From positions 1 through 64,000 of the forward strand of contig JAUIHI010000009.1 of assembly GCA_030432295.1 (NCBI GenBank): DNA of 64,000 nt, in the 5' to 3' direction. A model generated the notes under the pieces. The model searched no databases. It saw only the letters and a program-made list of their open reading frames with translations, and was not told where the DNA came from. How positions within the stretch are numbered: position 1 is the first letter of the stretch; each line of letters starts with the position of its first letter. Both the position numbers and the translations under genes were made by a program. This document shows positions 8,983 to 16,797 of this stretch, one piece after another. Source of the stretch: Anaerolineae bacterium (GTDB taxonomy: Bacteria > Chloroflexota > Anaerolineae > Caldilineales > Caldilineaceae).

Positions 8983-9369
8983 TTACAATTGTTGCACCTG
9001 ATATGCCATGACTTCGAGAAGAACGTCTTCAAGGGCGGGTGCAGGGACGAGTTGGACGCCGTCAGCGCTGTGTTTGTGCTCCGGCGATGCCAGCCGCGGC
9101 CGATGCAAGGCGTTGTCATAGCGAAAAATGAGGTCATTTAGCGCATTTTGATAATGGTAGGTGTACATCAACTTCTCGATAATCGTATCTTCTCCATCCA
9201 AGAACTCGCGAAAATGAAGTCGGGATCCATCCACAAAGAGCAATTCGCCTGTCACATAGCCTTGTTCGCCGGGACGCGTCTCGAAATTGAGGGTGCTATC
9301 CACAACGAACGAAGCACTGGCATAGCCATCAACCAGAGATTTGATCCGATTGAAGTATATCTGAATCAC
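8983..9369 (-). CDS. TumE-family toxin-like protein
   Basis: The product has the TumE/DUF6516 pattern: an N-terminal YFNRIKSLVDG helix, then strands, the signature DGSRLHFREFLDGEDTIIEKLMYTYHYQ, LIFRYDN and a C-terminal SPEHKHS histidine patch. TumE is the toxin of the TumA/TumE type II toxin-antitoxin modules described in cyanobacteria. The start is GTG at 9367-9369. It overlaps the preceding partner gene by 41 bp, consistent with translational coupling. Length (128) is normal. The identity of family is fairly sure; toxicity here is inferred. Confidence 0.75.
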   Translation of the reverse strand: MIQIYFNRIKSLVDGYASASFVVDSTLNFETRPGEQGYVTGELLFVDGSRLHFREFLDGEDTIIEKLMYTYHYQNALNDLIFRYDNALHRPRLASPEHKHSADGVQLVPAPALEDVLLEVMAYQVQQL

Positions 9370-9658
9370 TGAATACCACCTCGCGCAACTTTTGTAGCTT
9401 TCCTTGCAGCCGCTCCATCAGACGATACTCGCCCGCCCAACGCACATATTCGTCATCTCCGCCTGTCAGGTCCTCCGCAGCCATTTCGGTGGCAAAGTAG
9501 GTTGACGACACGCCGTACTTTTCTTCAAATGGCAGCAGACGTTTTTGGGCTACTTGCAACGCCAATTGCAGTTTGGCAATCTCACTGTCAATAGCGGAAC
9601 GGACCAGTTGGCGCACCTGTCCTGCATCTCCGTTGGCTTCAATGTGGATGATACTCAT
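9329..9658 (-). CDS. putative antitoxin partner of the TumE-like gene
   Basis: The 109-residue product starts MSIIHIEANGD, with an AGGGGAGAAG Shine-Dalgarno just upstream; a longer reading has an unlikely Arg-rich extension. After a short beta start, residues about 15-60 are a long helix (VRQLVRSAIDSEIAKLQLALQVAQKRLLPFEEKYG), then an acidic stretch and a second helix (LMERLQGKLQKLREVVF). The mostly helical, acidic nature and 41-bp overlap with the TumE-like gene indicate the cognate antitoxin. Sequence alone does not place it in TumA with certainty. Confidence 0.65.
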   Translation of the reverse strand: MSIIHIEANGDAGQVRQLVRSAIDSEIAKLQLALQVAQKRLLPFEEKYGVSSTYFATEMAAEDLTGGDDEYVRWAGEYRLMERLQGKLQKLREVVFSDSDILQSDQISG

Positions 9659-9792
9659 CACTTCTCCCCTCTCGAAACATCTATTGCGCCTATTTCCAAT
9701 GGCCGATTGTTGCCAGTATATCACCCGTCGATCCACCTCGCAACCCCAGATTCGACAAAGGAGATTATCATTTCAGTGTTGGCACGCGAAGA

Positions 9793-9848
9793 AGCAGAGA
9801 CGCAAGAAAATTCCTCTGCGTCTCTGCTCCTTTGCACCTCTGCGTTAA
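9793..9848. repeat. short repeat hairpin, GCAGAGACGCA family
   Basis: GCAGAGACGCA (9793-9803) is mirrored by TGCGTCTCTGC (9817-9827), and a further CTCTGCGTTAAAAA follows. The same units recur at 15389-15571 and 24663-24748. It lies at the 3' end of the heme cluster. Confidence 0.7.
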
Positions 9849-9860
9849 AAATCTTCATCC

Positions 9861-11150
9861 CTATCGAATCGCCGCCAGTGCCTTCCGCGCCGCAGCAATC
9901 GTCGCGTCGATCTCCGCTTGCCCGTGCGCTGTGGAGAGGAAGCCCGCCTCGAACTGGGAAGGCGCGATGTAGACGCCGTTGTCCAGCATGGCCTGGAAGT
10001 AGGCGGCAAAGCGTGTGGTGTCCGCCACCTTCGCCGTCTCCCAGTCGATCACCGGCCCGTCCACAAAGAAGAAGCCGAACATCGATCCTACCCGTCCGGC
10101 GCGCATGGGGATGCCCGCCTTCTGCGCGGCGTCGAGTATTCCGCTCGTGAGCTGGTCGCCTACCGTCTCGAAGTGCTCCCACACGCCCGGCTCACGGATG
10201 GCCCGCAAAGTCTCGATGCCCGCGGTCATCGCCAGGGGATTGCCGGAGAGTGTCCCCGCCTGGTACATCGGCCCGACTGGGGCCACCATTTGCATAATAT
10301 CCCGCCTACCGCCATAGGCCCCCACTGGCAGGCCGCCGCCGATGACTTTGCCCAGGCAGGTCAGGTCCGGGGTGATGCCGTAGAGGGTCTGTGCGCCGCC
10401 GGGATGGACCCGGAAGCCCGTCATCACTTCGTCAAAAATCAGCAGCGCCCCGTCCGCCGCGGTCACATCCCGCAGCCCCTGCAAAAAGCCATCCACCGGC
10501 GGAATCATCCCCATATTGCCCGCCACAGGCTCCACAATCACCGCCGCGATTTCGCCGGGGAAGGTGCCGAATAACTCCTCCACCCCTTCCAAATCGTTGA
10601 AACGGACAGTCAGCGTATCGGCCACTGTGCTGGCAGGCACACCGGGAGAATCGGGCAGGCCCAGCGTCGCCACGCCGGAGCCAGCCTGCACCAGCAGCAT
10701 ATCCGCGTGGCCGTGATAGTTGCCCTGGAATTTGATGATTTTCGTGCGTTCCGTGTAGGCGCGAGCCAGGCGCAGCGCTGTCATTGTGGCTTCCGTGCCG
10801 GAGTTGACGAAGCGCACCATTTCAATGGCGGGCATCATCTCCGTCACCAGCCGGGCCAGTTCCACCTCTTGCGGGCAGGGCGCGCCAAAGCTGGAGCCAT
10901 TCAGCACCGCTTCTTGCAGCGCCGCCACCACCAGCGGGTGGGCGTGGCCCAGAATCAGCGGCCCCCAGGAAAGCACGTAGTCGATGTAACGGTTGCCGTC
11001 CACGTCGTGCATATACGCGCCCTCGCCCTTGCGGATGAAGAGGGGCTGGCCGCCCACGGCCCGAAAGGCCCGCACAGGCGAATTGACACCGCCGGGCAGC
11101 AGCTTCTGGGCTTCGGTAAAAAGTTCGATGGATTTGGGAATGTGTGGCAT
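9861..11150 (-). CDS. hemL: glutamate-1-semialdehyde 2,1-aminomutase
   Basis: HemL converts glutamate-1-semialdehyde to 5-aminolevulinate, the second step of the C5 tetrapyrrole route; it is a cytosolic PLP enzyme. The product is full length (429). It shows [18 protein letters not shown] at 19-36, the [19 protein letters not shown]-phosphate region, the NYHGH motif, FDEVMTGFR and the PLP-binding lysine K268 in [18 protein letters not shown]. The Shine-Dalgarno GGAG lies seven bases from ATG. It is the last gene of the minus-strand heme cluster, separated from hemH by a nested repeat of about 290 bp, so it may also have its own promoter. Confidence 0.97.
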   Translation of the reverse strand: MPHIPKSIELFTEAQKLLPGGVNSPVRAFRAVGGQPLFIRKGEGAYMHDVDGNRYIDYVLSWGPLILGHAHPLVVAALQEAVLNGSSFGAPCPQEVELARLVTEMMPAIEMVRFVNSGTEATMTALRLARAYTERTKIIKFQGNYHGHADMLLVQAGSGVATLGLPDSPGVPASTVADTLTVRFNDLEGVEELFGTFPGEIAAVIVEPVAGNMGMIPPVDGFLQGLRDVTAADGALLIFDEVMTGFRVHPGGAQTLYGITPDLTCLGKVIGGGLPVGAYGGRRDIMQMVAPVGPMYQAGTLSGNPLAMTAGIETLRAIREPGVWEHFETVGDQLTSGILDAAQKAGIPMRAGRVGSMFGFFFVDGPVIDWETAKVADTTRFAAYFQAMLDNGVYIAPSQFEAGFLSTAHGQAEIDATIAAARKALAAIR

Positions 11151-11177
11151 TGGGTATCTCCGGTGGAATGGGTATTA

Positions 11178-11438
11178 GATATTGGGTATTGGATATTTCG
11201 TGGAGTAATCGACCAGTCCAGTGAGCGCTGATTGAGTGCCATCAGAATCCGAAGGATTCTGCGTCTTCGAGGCGTATCGAAGTCAAGCGAACGGGTAGAC
11301 GAGTTTTCTCCAGTCTATTCATACTTATTGGTCACCCGCGTGGTTTCGATACGGCTGGAAAAAGCCCCAGCCTACTCAACCGGCGCTGGTCCTGAATTGC
11401 AGTGTGTCACCCCAACGAAATATCCAATACCCAATATC
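11178..11438. repeat. long inverted repeat (TTGGGTA family) enclosing a palindromic element
   Basis: Two perfectly complementary 23-bp arms, 11178-11200 and 11416-11438, made of TTGGGTA/TTGGATA units, flank the 175-bp element at 11218-11392. The arrangement looks like an element inserted in the loop of a repeat hairpin between hemH and hemL. Confidence 0.8.
11218..11392 (+). repeat. interspersed palindromic element A, copy 1
   Basis: The ends are GAGCGCTGATTGAGT and CTACTCAACCGGCGCT, with internal inverted CGTATCGAAGTCAAGCG and GTGGTTTCGATACGG. A clearly related copy lies in opposite orientation at 16593-16747. It encodes no protein. Confidence 0.75.
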
Positions 11439-11440
11439 TG

Positions 11441-12391
11441 CTATTCAAATCGTTCCGCGGCCCGTTCGATCTCCTCCACAAGCGTCCCGATAAAAAGCGG
11501 GTCGTCGTTGAGGGCCGGGGGACGTTCCAGACGCACGCCCAGTTCTTTGGCGACGGCCTGGCCCTGAATGTCGATGTCGTAGAGAATCTCCACGTGGTCC
11601 GAGACGAAGCCGACAGGAATGCTGATGATATCCCGGATGCCCTGTTCGGCCAGGGCGGTGATGTGCTCTGGCAACTGAGGCCCCAGCCAGGGTTCCGGGC
11701 TGCGCCCTGCGGACTGGTAACTCCACGACCAGCGCGCGTCGGGCAGGCCCGCCCGCTCCGCAACCAGCCGGGCTGTCTCCTGCATCTGATCGTCGTAGGG
11801 ATCGCCCATTTTGATGATGCGCACGGGCAGGCTGTGGGCGCTTAGGATGACGTGAACTTTCTCCCGTTCGCTATCGGGCCAGCGCTCCAGTCCCATCCGC
11901 ACCCGATTCGCCAAGGCCTGAATCAGCCCCTCCGCGGTGTGGTAGTCGGTGACGTGGGAAAAGTCGATGTCGCCCCGATACATCTCCAGCCCGTCGGCGA
12001 TTTTGGCGTGATATTTGGCGATGCTCAGTTTGCTGTAGTGGGGGGCCAGCACAATACTCACCGCGGCCTGGATGCCGTCGTCGATCATCTGGCCCACCAC
12101 ATCTTCGATCCAGGGCGACCAGTGGCGCATGCCCAGATAGAAGCGGAAGCGGTCCGGGTACTGCTCTTCTAAACGCTCGGCCACGCACGCCATCTGCTGG
12201 CTGCTGAATTCAAAAAGGGGCGATTTGCCGCCGATCTGTCGGTAGTTGTTTGTGATCTCTTCCAGCACCGCAGGCGTCGTCGGGCGACCCTCGCGGATGT
12301 CGGCCAGATAGCCGGGAATCTCGTCCAGAGAATTTGGCCCGCCATAGGCCATCACCAGCACGCCGATGGGAGGGGTTGGGGATTGGGTCAT
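11441..12391 (-). CDS. hemH: ferrochelatase (likely coproporphyrin ferrochelatase CpfC)
   Basis: This enzyme inserts ferrous iron into the porphyrin. With ChdC and CgoX encoded beside it, the substrate is probably coproporphyrin III. The 316-residue product starts MTQSPTPPIGVLVMAYGGP, where GGAG precedes the ATG; the longer open frame upstream is an antisense-like shadow of hemE. It has the catalytic histidine H186 in VILSAHSLPVR, E268 in GFVSDHVEILYDID, and the SYQSAGRSPEPWLGPQL loop. There is no C-terminal Fe-S cysteine cluster. A 24-bp inverted repeat separates it from hemE. Confidence 0.95.
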   Translation of the reverse strand: MTQSPTPPIGVLVMAYGGPNSLDEIPGYLADIREGRPTTPAVLEEITNNYRQIGGKSPLFEFSSQQMACVAERLEEQYPDRFRFYLGMRHWSPWIEDVVGQMIDDGIQAAVSIVLAPHYSKLSIAKYHAKIADGLEMYRGDIDFSHVTDYHTAEGLIQALANRVRMGLERWPDSEREKVHVILSAHSLPVRIIKMGDPYDDQMQETARLVAERAGLPDARWSWSYQSAGRSPEPWLGPQLPEHITALAEQGIRDIISIPVGFVSDHVEILYDIDIQGQAVAKELGVRLERPPALNDDPLFIGTLVEEIERAAERFE

Positions 12392-12425
12392 TGGTTCGTT
12401 GCTCCGGGTGTGGGCGGGTAAAAGA

Positions 12426-12496
12426 GGTATTGGGTATTGGATATTTCGTGGAGATGTCCCTTCGACGTCACTACGAAATATCCAATACCCAATACC
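12426..12496. repeat. heptameric inverted repeat, TTGGGTA family
   Basis: There is a perfect 24-bp stem, arms 12426-12449 and 12473-12496, around a 23-nt loop in the hemE-hemH gap. The outer end touches the hemE stop codon. Confidence 0.85.
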
Positions 12497-12498
12497 TT

Positions 12499-13581
12499 CT
12501 ATCCCGTCTTCTCGTGTACGTAGTCCACCAGCCGCCGCACAGTCTCTACCGGCGTGGGGGGGAAGATGCCGTGGCCCAGGTTGAAGATGTGGCCGGGCCG
12601 TCCGCCTGCCTGTTCCAGCACCGCGTCGATGCGGGGCTTCAGTTCCCGCCAGGGCGCAAGCAGGGCCACCGGTTCCAGATTGCCCTGGATGGGTTTGTCG
12701 TGGCCGATCTGATCCCAGGCCCAGTCCAGGGGCATATGCCAGTCCACGCCGATCACATCCCCGCCGCAGGCCGCCACTGTGGGCAGAAAGGCGCTGGTCC
12801 CGGTGCTGAAGTTGATGACCGGCACGCCCGCCGAGGCTATCTTTTGGAAAAGGAGTGTATTGTAGGGCTGAATGTAGCGGATGTAATCGTCCTTGCCCAA
12901 CGCCTGCCCGGCCCAGGAATCGAAGACTTGCAGGGTAGCCGCGCCGGCTTTGGCCTGGGCCAGCAGATAGTCGGCCTGCACTGTCACCAATTTGGTCATC
13001 AGCCGCTTCCAGGCCGCAGGTTCGCTGTACATCAAACTTTTGGTTTTGATGAATGTGCGGCTGCTGCCCCCTTCGATGGCATAGCTGGCCAGGGTGAAGG
13101 GCGCGCCCGCAAAGCCGATCAGCGGAATGCCCCGGTTGTTCAATTCTGCGCTGACGATTTCGATGGCCCGCAGAGTAGCGGGCATTGTCTCCTGGGCGGG
13201 TGGCACGGCCAGCCTGTCCACATCTGCGGTCGTGCGGACGGGATTGGCGATCACCGGCCCTTCCCCCGCCGCGAAGCTCAGGTCCAGCCCCATCCCCACC
13301 AGCGGCGGCAGGATGTCGGCGAAGATAATCGCCGCGTCCAGGGCAAAGGCGTCGATGGGTTGCAGCGTCACTTCCACGGCCAGCTCTGCCGTGCGGATGA
13401 TCTCCAGAATCGAATACTTTTCCCGCAGCGCCCGGTATTCGGCCATATAGCGCCCGGCCTGGCGCATCAGCCAGATGGGGGTGTGACTGGCTTGCTTTCC
13501 CCTGGCGGCCAGCAGAAAGGGCGATGTGCCTTCCAATGGCGAAGCCGGGGGCGGTGCGGTCATTGTGTGTGCAGGTCTCAT
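12499..13581 (-). CDS. hemE: uroporphyrinogen decarboxylase
   Basis: HemE removes four carboxyls from uroporphyrinogen III to give coproporphyrinogen III. The 360-residue product has the signature PIWLMRQAGRYMAEYR (R40, R44), the catalytic aspartate in AIIFADILPP (D89), GFAGAPFTLASYAIEGG and the C-terminal GHIFNLGHGIFPPTP. The ATG overlaps the chdC stop by four bases (ATGA), with AAGGAA ahead, so translation is probably coupled. It acts directly before CgoX in the pathway. Confidence 0.97.
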   Translation of the reverse strand: MRPAHTMTAPPPASPLEGTSPFLLAARGKQASHTPIWLMRQAGRYMAEYRALREKYSILEIIRTAELAVEVTLQPIDAFALDAAIIFADILPPLVGMGLDLSFAAGEGPVIANPVRTTADVDRLAVPPAQETMPATLRAIEIVSAELNNRGIPLIGFAGAPFTLASYAIEGGSSRTFIKTKSLMYSEPAAWKRLMTKLVTVQADYLLAQAKAGAATLQVFDSWAGQALGKDDYIRYIQPYNTLLFQKIASAGVPVINFSTGTSAFLPTVAACGGDVIGVDWHMPLDWAWDQIGHDKPIQGNLEPVALLAPWRELKPRIDAVLEQAGGRPGHIFNLGHGIFPPTPVETVRRLVDYVHEKTG

Positions 13582-14297
13582 GCGGGGTTCCTTTTGCTCT
13601 GCCAGACCACCCGCCCCACAAAGAACGGCCCCAGCCGCTCCAGATGGAGGGAAGTCTGTTTGGTTTTGCGCATACTCTGGACAATCGACGAGAGGGGGTA
13701 GAGGTCAGCGCCCAGCAGCCCCACCACAAAGTCATTGTCCATCTTGTCCAGCCCGTGGGAGGCCAAGCGGATGTCTGTGCCCAGCCCGGCCCGGCCATAG
13801 GCCATCCCGATTGTGCCGTGCTCGCGCAGGATGGCGGTCTGCTCTTCACTGCTCAACTGCTCGAAAGAACCGGCCCGGCGCAGGGGATACCAGATGGCCC
13901 AGCGGTGGGCCGGGTCAATGACTTTGCGCCAGGGACGGTCCACTAGCGTCTCGTCCAAATCTGGCTCATAGCCCAGAGCGTAGGTGCGCCCGAACATTGT
14001 AAATTCGGGCTTGGGCAGCAGAGCCACAAAGGGCGGACGGTTGAGGAAGGGGCGCAGTTTCTCCACAAAATCGTTGGGATCTTCGCTGAAAGTCAGCAGC
14101 CCCACGCCCTGGGGGGCGTTCAAATCCTCGTATAGCACAGCGTCCAGCCCGGCCTCTTCCAATGCCTCAGCCAGCGCGCCGCTGTCAGTCACCTCCCCAT
14201 ACCCCAAAAATTGCATAAAAAGCCGCCTGTCGGAGAAGATCACTTCCCCATTGGCCCGGCCCCGCTCGCGGATGTCTAGTTGTTCTGCCACGTGCAA
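13578..14297 (-). CDS. hemQ: coproheme decarboxylase ChdC/HemQ (chlorite-dismutase family)
   Basis: ChdC converts coproheme to heme b with peroxide, the last step of the coproporphyrin-dependent pathway. The 239-residue product has the family's proximal heme histidine H160 (ILREHGTIGMAYG) and the reactive tyrosine Y137 within WAIWYPLRR. It also has the C-terminal LDKMDNDFVVGLLGADLYPLSS and TKQTSLHLERLGPFFVGRVVW segments. The Arg used by true chlorite dismutases on the distal side is not obvious, supporting decarboxylase rather than dismutase function. It overlaps hemE by four bases and follows hemB after a repeat. Confidence 0.93.
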   Translation of the reverse strand: MHVAEQLDIRERGRANGEVIFSDRRLFMQFLGYGEVTDSGALAEALEEAGLDAVLYEDLNAPQGVGLLTFSEDPNDFVEKLRPFLNRPPFVALLPKPEFTMFGRTYALGYEPDLDETLVDRPWRKVIDPAHRWAIWYPLRRAGSFEQLSSEEQTAILREHGTIGMAYGRAGLGTDIRLASHGLDKMDNDFVVGLLGADLYPLSSIVQSMRKTKQTSLHLERLGPFFVGRVVWQSKRNPA

Positions 14298-14316
14298 ACT
14301 CCTGTATTGTCTACTT

Positions 14317-14371
14317 GACGACGGACGATAGACGAAGTATGACAGTCGACGTTCGTCTGTCGTCCGTCGTC
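14317..14371. repeat. heptameric inverted repeat, GTCGTCC family
   Basis: The arms at 14317-14336 and 14352-14371 pair over 20 bp with one mismatch and consist of GACGACG/GACGATA-like units. It lies in the hemB-hemQ gap. Confidence 0.75.
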
Positions 14372-14384
14372 TGTCGTCGGCTCT

Positions 14385-15362
14385 CTACCGCAGCCACCCC
14401 GCCGCCTCCTTGGCGTGATAGGTCAAAATCAGATCGGCCCCGGCCCGGCGGATGCTGGTGAGGGTTTCCAGAATCACCCGCTGCTCGTCCAGCCAGCCGT
14501 TGGCCGCGGCGGCTTTGATCATCGCGTACTCACCGCTGACGTTATAGGCGGCCAATGGCAGTTCGGGGAAGCGATCCTTCACCCGGCGGATTACGTCCAG
14601 ATAGGGCAGGGCGGGCTTGACCATCAGAAAATCTGCGCCTTCAGCCACATCCAGCGCGGCTTCGCGCAGGGCTTCTTCTGTGTTGGCCGGGTCCATCTGA
14701 TGGGTCTTGCGGTCGCCGAAACGGGGTGCGCCGTCCGCGGCTTCCCGGAAGGGACCGTAGAAGGCCGAGGCGTACTTCACCGCATAGGACATCACCGGCA
14801 GATGGCTGTAGCCTTCTCCGTCCAGGGCCGTGCGGATGGCCATTACCATTCCGTCGATCATCCCACTGGGGGCCACAATGTCCGCGCCGCAGCGGGCGTG
14901 GGAAACGACGACCTTCTGCAATACTTCCAGTGTCTCGTCGTTGAGAACGTAGCCCTCCTCATTCAGCAGCCCGCAGTGGCCGTGATCCGTATACTCGCAC
15001 AGGCAGACGTCGGTGATGACGACCAGCTCCGGGTTGGCCTCTTTCAACGCCCGGATGGCCTGCTGCACAATCCCGTCGTCGGCGAAATTCTCCAGGCCGA
15101 TGGGGTCTTTATGGGCTGGGATGCCGAAGAGGACGACGGCGGGCACGCCCAGACTTTTCAGTTCCCCGGCTTCCGCCGCCAACTGGTCCACGGACAGGCG
15201 GAACTGACCGGGCATGGAACTGATGGGAATGCGCTGGTTTTCCCCGTGCTGGATGAAAAGCGGGTAGATGAAATCAGCCGGGTCGAGAGTCGTCTCCGCT
15301 ACCATCCGGCGCAGGGCCGGTGTGTGGCGCAGGCGGCGGGGACGAATTGTGGGAAATGTCAT
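14385..15362 (-). CDS. hemB: delta-aminolevulinic acid dehydratase (porphobilinogen synthase)
   Basis: HemB condenses two 5-aminolevulinate molecules to porphobilinogen. The 325-residue product contains the zinc-type cysteine triad C120, C122 and C130 in [14 protein letters not shown]. It has the two Schiff-base lysines K196 ([16 protein letters not shown]) and K249 ([13 protein letters not shown]), and the [21 protein letters not shown]-terminus. It is therefore the zinc-dependent class, not the magnesium-only one. It lies between hemC and hemQ in the cluster, in each case separated by repeat DNA rather than by overlap. Confidence 0.97.
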   Translation of the reverse strand: MTFPTIRPRRLRHTPALRRMVAETTLDPADFIYPLFIQHGENQRIPISSMPGQFRLSVDQLAAEAGELKSLGVPAVVLFGIPAHKDPIGLENFADDGIVQQAIRALKEANPELVVITDVCLCEYTDHGHCGLLNEEGYVLNDETLEVLQKVVVSHARCGADIVAPSGMIDGMVMAIRTALDGEGYSHLPVMSYAVKYASAFYGPFREAADGAPRFGDRKTHQMDPANTEEALREAALDVAEGADFLMVKPALPYLDVIRRVKDRFPELPLAAYNVSGEYAMIKAAAANGWLDEQRVILETLTSIRRAGADLILTYHAKEAAGWLR

Positions 15363-15388
15363 AAATGGCTCTTTCGTGAAAGCAATTT

Positions 15389-15571
15389 AACGCAGAGACG
15401 CAGAGGCGTAGAGGCGCAGAGAAAAAGCAAGAACAGAACGCTGATTGGGCGGAAACGGCGGATAGATTGGATTTTTAGGACACAGATGGTGCAGATGAAC
15501 ACAGATTTTTTGATCAGCGTTTATCTGCGTCCCGCTCCCTCTGCGTCTCTGCGTCTCCCTGTCTCTGCGTT
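15389..15571. repeat. nested short-repeat element, GCAGAGACGCA outer arms
   Basis: The outer arm AACGCAGAGACGCAGAG begins at 15389 and the complementary GTCTCTGCGTT ends at 15571. The inside (about 15477-15530) holds a second family, GGACACAGATG...ATGAACACAGAT with TTTATCTGCGTCCC. It fills most of the hemC-hemB gap. Confidence 0.7.
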
Positions 15572-15619
15572 AAAAATCCGCTCTGATCAGCCAAATCCGC
15601 GTCCTCCGCGTTCTATTCC

Positions 15620-16552
15620 TCATCCAATCAGTTCCAGAGCGCCCTGGGATTTGGCTGTTTCGGCCAGGGATGCGCCCAGTTCCAGCGCTGATGTCCCCCG
15701 GCCTTCCACAAGAATGATGCGACTGCCGTCCACCGCGGCCACCAGACCGGACAGGTGGATGGCCCTGCCGCTGACTGTTGCGTAGGCCCCGACAGGGATC
15801 GAGCAGCCCCCGCCCAGACTGGCGAGGAAAGCCCGCTCGGCTCGCACCGCTTCGGCCACTTTGGCGTTGTGGATAGCGGCCAGCAGCCCCAGCGTCGGTT
15901 CGTCATCGGCCCGGCACTGGACGGCCAGCGCGCCCTGTCCCGGCGCGGGCAGCATCACATCTAACGGCAGCCACTGGCTGATATTGGCGTCCAGCCCCAA
16001 GCGGGTGACGCCTGCACCGGCCAGCAGTGTGGCGTCGTAGTCGCCGTGCAGGGCTTTGTGGATGCGGGTCTCCACATTGCCCCGGATGGAACGGACGGTC
16101 AGCGCCGGGTGCAGAGCCAGCAGTTGGGCCTGGCGACGCAGACTGCTCGTCCCCACCACCGCGCCCCCGGGCAGTTCATCAAGCGTCTGCCCGTTCTTCG
16201 CCACCAGCACATCCCGCACATCCGCCCGGCCCAAAATTGCGCCCAGCGTCAGCCCCGGCGCGTCGTCCACTGGCAGGTCTTTCAGGGAATGGACGGCCAG
16301 ATCGATGCGCCCTTCCCGCAGGCCGTTTTCCAGTTCCAGCGTGAATAGCCCTTTGCCGCCGATCTCTGGCAGGGGGCGGTCCAGCGTCTTATCGCCCTGA
16401 GTGACATACGGCTCAATCGTGCATTCCAGCCCCGGCCAGGCGGCTTGCAGCGCGTCCATCACGTGGCGGCTCTGCCACATCGCCAGGGCGGAGGTGCGGG
16501 AGCCGAGGGTGAGCGAGTTGCGTATTGCGAATTGCGTGGGTAGTGATGTCAC
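15620..16552 (-). CDS. hemC: porphobilinogen deaminase (hydroxymethylbilane synthase)
   Basis: HemC joins four porphobilinogens into hydroxymethylbilane on a covalent dipyrromethane cofactor. The cofactor cysteine is C250 in SLGGGCSIPVGAYA. Other landmarks are LGSRTSALAMWQSRH, IGGKGLFTLELE, DLAVHSLKDLP, GTSSLRRQAQLL and LPAPGQGALAVQ. The product is full length (310). The start is GTG at 16550-16552. The first dozen residues (TQFAIRN) are encoded by a GCGTATT-type repeat, so the N-terminus has apparently been rewritten by repeat DNA. No hemD follows, which is unusual. Confidence 0.96.
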   Translation of the reverse strand: MTSLPTQFAIRNSLTLGSRTSALAMWQSRHVMDALQAAWPGLECTIEPYVTQGDKTLDRPLPEIGGKGLFTLELENGLREGRIDLAVHSLKDLPVDDAPGLTLGAILGRADVRDVLVAKNGQTLDELPGGAVVGTSSLRRQAQLLALHPALTVRSIRGNVETRIHKALHGDYDATLLAGAGVTRLGLDANISQWLPLDVMLPAPGQGALAVQCRADDEPTLGLLAAIHNAKVAEAVRAERAFLASLGGGCSIPVGAYATVSGRAIHLSGLVAAVDGSRIILVEGRGTSALELGASLAETAKSQGALELIG

Positions 16553-16797
16553 GGGACTGATGTACCTTTAGGAAACGTGAATAACGGCACAAGGCCAGCG
16601 CTGGTTGAGTAGGCGGGTGCTGTTTGCCGCCGTATCGAAACCAAGCGGGTGACCCATCAGAATGAGTAGTATAGAAAAATCTCGTCTACCCGTTCGCTTG
16701 ATTTCGATACGGCTCAAAGACTCGCCTACTCAATCAGCGCTCACTGGTCTGGTCTGCATCTTGTGGCTTTGCCGCCTTATGCAACACGCAATACGCA
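16517..16797. repeat. GCGTATT-family repeat arms enclosing element A copy 2
   Basis: TGCGTATTGCG at 16519-16529 (inside the hemC start) is complementary to CGCAATACGCA at 16787-16797 (abutting the hemA stop). Between them lies element A at 16593-16747. The layout mirrors 11178-11438 but with a different repeat family. Confidence 0.65.
16593..16747 (-). repeat. interspersed palindromic element A, copy 2
   Basis: It is the reverse-oriented relative of 11218-11392. It shares GAGCGCTGATTGAGT, CGTATCGAAATCAAGCGAAC, GGGTAGACGAG, GGTCACCCGC and the CTACTCAACCAGCGCT end. It sits between hemA and hemC. Confidence 0.75.

Noticed and set aside
5722-12496. CRISPR array
   Set aside because: The repeats are 7-bp tandems in inverted pairs, without uniform 20-40-bp repeats, spacers or cas genes.
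12392-13849. N-terminal extension of the ferrochelatase frame through hemE
   Set aside because: The extension is an out-of-frame shadow of hemE plus repeat DNA; a good Shine-Dalgarno and the conserved N-terminus place the start at 12391.
13578-14297. Chlorite dismutase rather than coproheme decarboxylase
   Set aside because: Y137 in the WYPLRR context and location among heme genes fit ChdC; no perchlorate-reduction genes are nearby.
14415-15785. 456-codon plus-strand open frame antisense to hemB and running into hemC
   Set aside because: Both opposing genes are certain enzymes, and the frame crosses the repeat region with low-complexity translation.
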